Shown: piece after piece, positions 6,399-12,236 of the stretch
How positions within the stretch are numbered: the stretch's first letter is position 1
Layout: the number at the start of each line of letters is the position of its first letter
Assembly: GCA_041854955.1 (NCBI GenBank)
Contig: JBHADF010000048.1
Span: 1 to 12,236 of the forward strand
Direction: 5' to 3'
DNA from: CAMENZ01 sp041854955
Lineage (GTDB): Bacteria; Bacillota; Clostridia; Peptostreptococcales; Anaerovoracaceae
Length of the DNA stretch: 12,236 nucleotides
Program-made: the position numbers and the translations under genes
The notes under the pieces: generated by a model
Told to the model about the DNA's origin: nothing
Database searches by the model: none
Seen by the model: only the letters and a program-made list of their open reading frames with translations

Positions 6399-8705
6399 AT
6401 GAGAAAGAAGTTATTTATTGTTTTAGCCGTAATTCTGTCAATGGTGCTGAATACGCTCCAGGCAGTAGGCGCTACCAGCGTATCCAGGTACACGGGGAAA
6501 ACCTATACTCACAATTCCAGATTCGATAGCTTTGTAAGGGTTGACGGCCTCGATGTATCAATCTATCAAAAGCAGATAGACTGGGAAAAGGCTAAGGCCG
6601 ACGGCATAGATTTTGCCATCGTAAGGGTGGCAGGCAGAGGCTATGGTTCCGCCGGAAAGATGTACACAGATGACGTGTTCATAACCAATCTGAGAAATGC
6701 CAAGGCAGCAGGGGTGATGGTTGGCGTTTACTTTTTCTCTCAGGCAATAACGGAATTGGAAGCAAAAGCTGAAGCGGAATTTACAGCCAGAACCCTTGCA
6801 GCAGCAGGATATGGCCCTAAAGATTTGGATATGCCATTGTTTATGGACTATGAATTTTCCGGAGGCTCTGCAGGTCGTTTGACTAAGGCGAGATTGACTA
6901 AATCGGCGGCTACAAGGGTTGCTGCCGCTTTCTGCGAAGAAGTCATAAGATTGGGCTATAAACCGGGAATCTATGCAAATCTGAATTTCTTAAACAACAC
7001 TATCGACGGAGCTACCCTGGGTAAGAAGTACCCTATATGGATAGCACAGTACTATACAACTTGTAACTACACTAATGATTATGTGTGGTGGCAGTATTCT
7101 TCCGGAGGAAAGGTTTCCGGAGTGAATCACAGCAACGATTGCAATTTCTGGTATATAGATCCTAACCCTCGTTCCACGGTGGGACAGAACACATCGGCCC
7201 CTGTGGAAACGGATCCCTTTACGGGAGCACCTATCATAGTGGAGGATACCGGTGGAATGACACCTGCCGTTCCTGCTGCTACCAAATCCTTGGTAGATGC
7301 TACGGCAAGCCTGACAGGAGGCGGAGCATACACCTATGATCAGGGCCGAAGCTTCACTCCCGGAGTTTCCGTAACCTATCAAGGCGTAACTCTCACAGAG
7401 GGGGTGGACTATAAGGTAAGATATGTGAACAACTCGGAAGCGGGAACTGCTCACGCCATGATTTTAGGCATGGGAGACTTTACCGACTATAAGCTGCTTC
7501 CTTTCACCGTTAAACCTAACAGCGATTTATCCGGCCTTAAGGCGGAAAACTTACAGGATAAAACCTATACAGGCTTTGAAGTTATGCCTACGGATTTGAA
7601 GATTACCGATGGCAGAGGAAAGGTCCTTCTTAAGAATCTGGACTACACATGGACATCGGGAAGTGCTGTAGATGCGGGAACTGCCAATATAAAGATAATC
7701 TTTACAGGCAACTATACTGGCACCAAGTCTATGAAATTTAACATTTTGCCGGGAAATCAGACCATAACGCTGCCTAAAACCTCAGCTGCGGTTACGGTAG
7801 GAAGCGCACCTTTTAACCTTAAGGCAACACCTAAATTCAATGCTAAATTAAAGTATAAGTCATCGGATACAAAGGTGGCCACCGTTTCATCAGACGGAAC
7901 CGTTACACCTTTGGCGGCCGGAACTGCGGAAATAACCGTAACCTCAGACGCTACTTCCAATTTCTCCGAGGCCAAAGCCCTATTTAACCTGAAGGTTTCC
8001 GATAAGGCTGTAGTAGAGCCCGGTGAGCCGGGAGTGCAGACCGTAACCACCCGATATACAAAATATACCAGGAAGGCAGGAGACAAGTCCTTTAATCTGA
8101 AAGCTGCAACCAACGGTGACGGGGCTATTACCTATACATCTTCCGATGAAGCGATAGCAACGGTGGACAGCCTGGGTAATGTAACTCCTGTGGGACCGGG
8201 AACGGCTCAGATAACCGTTAAGGCCGCCGCAACAGACACCTACAAGGAAGGAATAAAAATTGTTACCCTTGTAGTTAAGACCGGAAATGAGCTTACGGAC
8301 GATGAAAAGGCTCGTTTGGAAGAAGAAAGAAAGCGCCAAGAGGAGGCTGAGAAATTAGCCCAAGAGGAAGCAGAAAGAAACTTCCGAATCGCCGACGGTG
8401 TAAGGGCTACGGAAATCATAGACCTAAAAGCGACTCAGCTTACATCCAAGAAAATCAAGCTCAGTTGGAAAAAGTCAGCCTCCGGCTATGGTGTGGATTG
8501 CTATCAGGTTTGGAGATCCGTAAAGAAATCCTCCGGCTATGTGAAGATATACACCACATCAACAGGCACAAGACGCTACTATGCCAACAGCAAAGGCATC
8601 AAGCCCAACACCACCTATTGGTATAAAATCAGGGGTGTGAGAGAAGTCAACGGAGAAAATGTATATACACCTTTCACCAAGATTTCCATAAAGACTAAAC
8701 CATAA
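6399..8705 (+). CDS. Secreted GH25 muramidase with Ig-like repeats and C-terminal fibronectin III
   Basis: A 768-residue exported protein. Residues 1-25 are a signal peptide (basic MRKK, hydrophobic core, cut near AVGA). Residues about 46-258 are a GH25 lysozyme domain: GLDVSIYQ with Asp52, and the acidic pair Asp150/Glu152 in MDYEF, the usual catalytic positions. GH25 enzymes cleave the MurNAc-GlcNAc bond of peptidoglycan. Two Ig-like repeats of the G-x-DY type follow (about 303-372 and 375-452), then two BIG2-like repeats (about 455-537 and 547-627; VATVSSDGTVTPLAAGTA and ATVDSLGNVTPVGPGTA). A charged Glu/Lys/Arg-rich helix (about 629-663) and a fibronectin III domain (about 670-768) complete it. 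I see no LPXTG or classical wall-binding repeats. The RBS AAGGGGGA is at 6386-6393. It begins 20 bases after potCD without a visible promoter, so it is probably co-transcribed. Likely role is wall remodelling or attack on other cells. Phage origin is not supported by its neighbours. Confidence 0.9.
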   Translation: MRKKLFIVLAVILSMVLNTLQAVGATSVSRYTGKTYTHNSRFDSFVRVDGLDVSIYQKQIDWEKAKADGIDFAIVRVAGRGYGSAGKMYTDDVFITNLRNAKAAGVMVGVYFFSQAITELEAKAEAEFTARTLAAAGYGPKDLDMPLFMDYEFSGGSAGRLTKARLTKSAATRVAAAFCEEVIRLGYKPGIYANLNFLNNTIDGATLGKKYPIWIAQYYTTCNYTNDYVWWQYSSGGKVSGVNHSNDCNFWYIDPNPRSTVGQNTSAPVETDPFTGAPIIVEDTGGMTPAVPAATKSLVDATASLTGGGAYTYDQGRSFTPGVSVTYQGVTLTEGVDYKVRYVNNSEAGTAHAMILGMGDFTDYKLLPFTVKPNSDLSGLKAENLQDKTYTGFEVMPTDLKITDGRGKVLLKNLDYTWTSGSAVDAGTANIKIIFTGNYTGTKSMKFNILPGNQTITLPKTSAAVTVGSAPFNLKATPKFNAKLKYKSSDTKVATVSSDGTVTPLAAGTAEITVTSDATSNFSEAKALFNLKVSDKAVVEPGEPGVQTVTTRYTKYTRKAGDKSFNLKAATNGDGAITYTSSDEAIATVDSLGNVTPVGPGTAQITVKAAATDTYKEGIKIVTLVVKTGNELTDDEKARLEEERKRQEEAEKLAQEEAERNFRIADGVRATEIIDLKATQLTSKKIKLSWKKSASGYGVDCYQVWRSVKKSSGYVKIYTTSTGTRRYYANSKGIKPNTTYWYKIRGVREVNGENVYTPFTKISIKTKP

Positions 8706-8736
8706 GAAGATATACTTACAGAAAGGAAATAAATCC

Positions 8737-10398
8737 ATGGATCATAAGAAACTGGCGGAGCTGCTGTTTTCACATATCGATAAAACTCCCCAATACTACG
8801 AGGAAAAATATCCGGACAGAGGCCTTCCGAAAGAGGCCAAGGTTACCAGACTGGGCCCCAGCCCTACAGGCTTTATCCATCTGGGAAATCTGTACGGAGC
8901 TTTCGTAGACGAGAGACTTGCCCACCAATCGGGAGGAAGGTTCTTCCTTAGAATAGAAGACACCGATGACAAGCGCCTTGTAGAGGGAGCGGTAGATATA
9001 ATCATAAACTCTTTGAGATTCTTCGGCATAAACTTCGATGAAGGAGTGACAGCAGAGGGGGATATAGGTGCTTACGGCGACTATACCCAATCCCATAGAG
9101 GCGAGATATACCAATGCTTTGCCAAGGAGCTGGTAGCCCAAGGAAAGGCCTACCCCTGTTTCATGACAGAGGAAGAAATTGCAGAAATCAGAAAGCAACA
9201 GGAAGAGCTTAAGGAAAATCCGGGAATCTACGGAAAATGGGCCAAATCCAGAGAGCTTTCCATGGAGGAAATAGAGAAAAAAATTAGTGAAGGGCTCCCT
9301 TATGTGGTTCGACTGAAATCCGACGGTGATTTGACAAAACCTGGGGAGGAAATAAGAAGAATTGCCGTAGAGGATGCCATAAGGGGAACCTTGGATATGC
9401 CGGAAAACGACCAAGATACTGTAATCCTAAAGGCTACGGGTATACCTACGTACCATTTTGCCCATGTGGTGGATGATCACCTTATGAGAACCACCCATGT
9501 GGTAAGAGGGGCAGAATGGTTGCCGTCGTTGCCTATCCACATCGAACTCTTTGAGAAATTCGGTTGGGAGCCTCCTGTATATTGCCATACAGCTCAGCTT
9601 ATGAAGCTGGATGAAGAGGGAAACAAACGGAAGCTTTCCAAGAGAGAGGACCCGGAGCTTTCCCTGGACTATTACAGGAACGAAGGCTATCATCCTGCTG
9701 CCGTAAGAGAGTATCTGCTGACTATCTTAAACTCCAACTTTGAGGAGTGGAGAATAGAAAATCCCGATGGGGACATAGATGACTTCCGGTTCACTACGGA
9801 AAAAATGTCCAACTCCGGTGCTCTTTTCGATTTGAACAAGCTGAAGGACATTTCCAAAGATGTTTTGCTGAAAATATCTGCATCGGACCTCTATGATTTC
9901 CTCAAGGCTTGGGCTGAGGAATTTAAAGCCCGGGATGAAAAGGTTCAGAGCATATTCAAAGACAGAGCATATCTGGAGAAGGTGCTGGATATAGGTAGGA
10001 GCGAGGCTAAGCCCAGAAAAGACCACATCTACGCCCTTCAGATGATAGAAAATATCAGCTATTTCTTCGATAATCTGTTTACTGTGGAAGAAGCTATGCC
10101 GGAGGAAGCGGCGTCAGATGTCAAGACCATAATAGGAAAATATATGGAGTCCTATGACCACTGCGATGACCAGAGCCTCTGGTTCGACAAGATAAGAGCC
10201 ATCGCCGAAGAGCTGGGCTATGCAGCCAAGCCTAAGGACTATAAGAAAAATCCCGAAGCCTATAAAGGCCATGTGGGCCATGTGAGCACTGTTATCAGAG
10301 TTGCCCTCATGGGAAGGCAGCAGTCTCCCGATGTATGGGAAATCCAGCAGATACTGGGTGAAGAAAGAGTGCGTCAAAGATTGGAGAAATTTCTTTAA
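8737..10398 (+). CDS. gltX: Glutamate--tRNA ligase (GluRS)
   Basis: A 553-residue class I aminoacyl-tRNA synthetase that charges tRNA-Glu with glutamate in the cytoplasm. It has the ATP-binding HIGH-type motif as PSPTGFIHLGNL (His48), the acceptor-binding segment FFLRIEDTD, and the KMSKS-type loop KLSKR (299-303). A helical anticodon-binding half follows from about 350. The family residues near IPTYHFAHVVDDHLM and THVVRGAEWLPS are also present. The four-ligand zinc cluster of E. coli GluRS is not evident (one Cys in AYPCFMTEEE). At about 550 residues it belongs to the longer clostridial form. Whether it also mischarges tRNA-Gln, which would need GatCAB, cannot be told here. AAAGGA at 8722-8727 precedes ATG by nine bases. 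It follows the muramidase gene by 31 bases, an odd but plausible operon partner. Confidence 0.93.
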   Translation: MDHKKLAELLFSHIDKTPQYYEEKYPDRGLPKEAKVTRLGPSPTGFIHLGNLYGAFVDERLAHQSGGRFFLRIEDTDDKRLVEGAVDIIINSLRFFGINFDEGVTAEGDIGAYGDYTQSHRGEIYQCFAKELVAQGKAYPCFMTEEEIAEIRKQQEELKENPGIYGKWAKSRELSMEEIEKKISEGLPYVVRLKSDGDLTKPGEEIRRIAVEDAIRGTLDMPENDQDTVILKATGIPTYHFAHVVDDHLMRTTHVVRGAEWLPSLPIHIELFEKFGWEPPVYCHTAQLMKLDEEGNKRKLSKREDPELSLDYYRNEGYHPAAVREYLLTILNSNFEEWRIENPDGDIDDFRFTTEKMSNSGALFDLNKLKDISKDVLLKISASDLYDFLKAWAEEFKARDEKVQSIFKDRAYLEKVLDIGRSEAKPRKDHIYALQMIENISYFFDNLFTVEEAMPEEAASDVKTIIGKYMESYDHCDDQSLWFDKIRAIAEELGYAAKPKDYKKNPEAYKGHVGHVSTVIRVALMGRQQSPDVWEIQQILGEERVRQRLEKFL

Positions 10399-10406
10399 GG
10401 CAGGTT

Positions 10407-10435
10407 TTGGAAAGATTTTAACCCTTGCCTATTAT
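10407..10435 (+). promoter_or_regulatory. Candidate promoter of the AMP-forming ligase gene
   Basis: TTGGAA (10407-10412) and TATTAT (10430-10435) are separated by 17 bases in the 61-base gap after gltX. Initiation near 10442 would leave a very short leader ahead of the ribosome binding site at 10446-10453. It suggests the ligase can be transcribed independently, though read-through from gltX is also possible because no convincing terminator intervenes. Confidence 0.5.
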
Positions 10436-10459
10436 AAAAAAACAGAGAGGTGGAATTAA

Positions 10460-12236
10460 ATGCCGAGAATACTGAAGAAAATACCTAACTTCAAATTCCC
10501 TAAGTACAAGATGAAGAATATAGGGGATCTGGAAGAGCTTAAGGTGGATTACACAGAAGAAGATTACAAGAAGATTAAAGAAAGGCTTGAGGGACAAGGC
10601 GGAAAGAAAGGTCTATACCCGGGCACCGACTACAAGACCGTAAAGGAAATCTTTGACAGATCCACAGCTCTGTTCAGAGACAAGGAATTCATCTTGGAAA
10701 TCTTCAACAAAAAGAAGGGCTATGAGGAAGTTTCCTACGGAAAATTCAGACGGGATGTGCTTAACTTCGGTACGGCCCTCATAAAGGTGTTAGGCCTTGA
10801 AAATGAGAGGATAATCATAATCGGAGAGACCACGTATCACTGGTATGTTTCCTATATGGCCATGCTTTTGGGCGTGGGTATAGCCGTTCCCGTAGATAAG
10901 GAGATACCGGAGCACGAGCTGGAAAATTTGGCGAAGCGTGCCAAGGCCACTGCCATAATCCATACAGGTAAAGAGAAGGATCTTGCCAAAAAGGTAGCCA
11001 TGAAATGCGAAAACATAAAGTACTGCATTGAGATGAGATCTGCCGAGGAAATCCAGACGGTCAAGAGGGATCCGAAGAAGCTGGAAAACCCTGACGGACA
11101 TGACAGATTCCAGACCGTAGGCCTTGAATTCCTTATTTCCGAGGGAGAGGTCTTCTGCGATATGGGCGATACATATTTGATGGATAAGGAAATAGATCCG
11201 GATGCTTTTGCCGTACTAATATTTACAAGCGGCACTACATCGGCCTCCAAGGGGGTTATGATTTCCAACCACAACTTGGCAGCCAACGTCAATGCGGTTA
11301 CACCTTATGTGGCTCTCAAGCCGGAGGACAGGCTCTTTTCCGTGCTTCCCCTGCACCATACCTATGAATCCACCATCGGCTTCATATATCCTATGGCCAT
11401 AGGTGCATCCGTAGCCGTTTGCCAGGGCCTTAAGCATATTGCCAATAATCTGCAGGAAAGCAAGCCAACGGCCATTATAGCCGTGCCTCTCCTCATAGAG
11501 GCTCTTCATAGGAAGATTACAGGAACCATAGAAAAATCAGGAAAAGCACCTTTGGTCAATGCCCTTATAAAGGTGACCAACACCATGCGAAACCTGGGTA
11601 TAGATGTAAAGAAAAAGGTTTTCAAGGAGATATATAACAGCTTGGGAGGCCGAATCAGAATAATGGTATCCGCCGCCGCACCCATAGACAGAAAGGTGGG
11701 TAAATGGCTGGAGGACATCGGCATAATCTTCCTGCAAGGCTACGGCCTTACAGAGACGGCTCCCATAGCAGCATTGACTCCCGACTTTGACACCAGAGTG
11801 GGCTCGGCGGGGAAATCCGTAGTTGTGGATGAGATAAAGATCAATGCCCCTAACGAAAACGGTGAAGGCGAAATCTTCATCCGCGGCGAAACGGTCATGC
11901 TTGGATATTATGAAGATCCGGAGGCTACTGCCGCTGTCATGATAGACGGTTGGTTTAATTCCGGGGATATCGGTTATATGGATAAGGATGGGTTCATATA
12001 CATAACGGGCCGGTCAAAAAATGTTATCGTAACCCAAAACGGCAAGAACATATATCCGGAGGAAATAGAGACCCTTCTAAGCCATGTGGAAGAAATAGCC
12101 GAGGTCATGGTCTACGGCAAGGAAATCACCGGAGACAAGGAGCTGACCGTCACCGCAAGGGTAATACCTAATTACGAGAGGATTGCCGAAATTTACGGAG
12201 AGGGCCAAGGGGAACTGTCCAAGGATGAAATCAAAA
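10460..12236 (+). CDS. AMP-forming acyl-CoA/acyl-acid ligase, 3' end cut by window edge
   Basis: The frame is open from ATG 10460 to the last base, giving 592 codons and no stop. AGAGGTGG at 10446-10453 supports the start. It belongs to the ANL adenylating superfamily, which activates a carboxylic acid as acyl-AMP and usually passes it to CoA or a carrier thiol. Motifs in order: phosphate loop TSGTTSASKG (256-265), LPLHHTYE as in long-chain acyl ligases, GYGLTE (427-432), the WFNSGDIGYMDKDGFIYITG block, and GRSKNVI (517-522) followed by GKNIYPEEIE. The phosphate loop departs from TSGTTGxPKG by serine at two positions, as I recall for some Firmicute homologues. The C-terminal catalytic lysine (A10 motif) would lie beyond the window. 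About 80 N-terminal residues precede the usual core and include a Lys-rich start. The PLHHTYE motif favours a long-chain fatty acid substrate, but this is inference. The gene does not look broken. Confidence 0.9.
   Translation, partial: MPRILKKIPNFKFPKYKMKNIGDLEELKVDYTEEDYKKIKERLEGQGGKKGLYPGTDYKTVKEIFDRSTALFRDKEFILEIFNKKKGYEEVSYGKFRRDVLNFGTALIKVLGLENERIIIIGETTYHWYVSYMAMLLGVGIAVPVDKEIPEHELENLAKRAKATAIIHTGKEKDLAKKVAMKCENIKYCIEMRSAEEIQTVKRDPKKLENPDGHDRFQTVGLEFLISEGEVFCDMGDTYLMDKEIDPDAFAVLIFTSGTTSASKGVMISNHNLAANVNAVTPYVALKPEDRLFSVLPLHHTYESTIGFIYPMAIGASVAVCQGLKHIANNLQESKPTAIIAVPLLIEALHRKITGTIEKSGKAPLVNALIKVTNTMRNLGIDVKKKVFKEIYNSLGGRIRIMVSAAAPIDRKVGKWLEDIGIIFLQGYGLTETAPIAALTPDFDTRVGSAGKSVVVDEIKINAPNENGEGEIFIRGETVMLGYYEDPEATAAVMIDGWFNSGDIGYMDKDGFIYITGRSKNVIVTQNGKNIYPEEIETLLSHVEEIAEVMVYGKEITGDKELTVTARVIPNYERIAEIYGEGQGELSKDEIK

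Noticed and set aside
8770..9414. 214-codon minus-strand open frame inside gltX
   Set aside because: It is antisense to a highly conserved synthetase. The long frame follows from gltX codon bias, and no domain is recognisable.
10398..10430. Hairpin after gltX (AGGCA/TGCCT) as a terminator
   Set aside because: The loop is 23 bases, there is no T-run after it on the plus strand, and its right arm overlaps the -10 box of a better-supported promoter.
1..12236. CRISPR array, tRNA or rRNA genes
   Set aside because: I saw no regularly spaced short repeats and no cloverleaf-like or rRNA-like stretches in the non-coding regions.

Overview
The window looks like a chromosomal segment of a low-to-mid-GC anaerobic Firmicute, most likely a clostridial lineage. 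This rests on strong AGGAGG-type ribosome binding sites, sigma-A-like promoters, heavy use of AGA/AGG and ATA codons, tightly packed co-directional genes, and family types common in Clostridia. Genus cannot be fixed from the sequence alone.

Region 1 (1-1474) is an AT-rich island. A MerR/TipAS-type drug-sensing regulator (296-1036) sits between two direct copies of a roughly 160-base repeat (1-160 and 1191-1350; 14 mismatches and no gaps by hand count). The regulator has a textbook MerR promoter with a 19-base spacer carrying a dyad. Inside the gene, a second ribosome binding site and in-frame ATG would release the ligand-binding domain alone, as described for Streptomyces tipA. Hairpin terminators follow the gene. 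No target gene lies beside it.

Region 2 (1475-2590) holds an AEC-family membrane transporter on the minus strand. It diverges from the large plus-strand cluster, and the two promoters overlap around a small dyad.

Region 3 (2591-10398) is one compact plus-strand cluster: a polyamine-type ABC importer (PotA, PotB, and a PotC-PotD fusion), a secreted GH25 muramidase with Ig-like and fibronectin III repeats, and a glutamyl-tRNA synthetase. Gaps are 12, -4, 20 and 31 bases with no convincing internal terminator, so co-transcription from the 2525 promoter is likely. In the importer the substrate-binding protein has no lipobox. It is tethered to the permease by an extra membrane helix, so each transporter would carry one built-in receptor.

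Region 4 (10399-12236) has a plausible separate promoter and then an AMP-forming acyl-CoA/acyl-acid ligase that runs off the right edge (592 codons visible).

No wholly unfamiliar system is evident. The best leads are the internal start in the MerR gene, the repeats around it, the PotCD fusion, and the shared divergent promoter.
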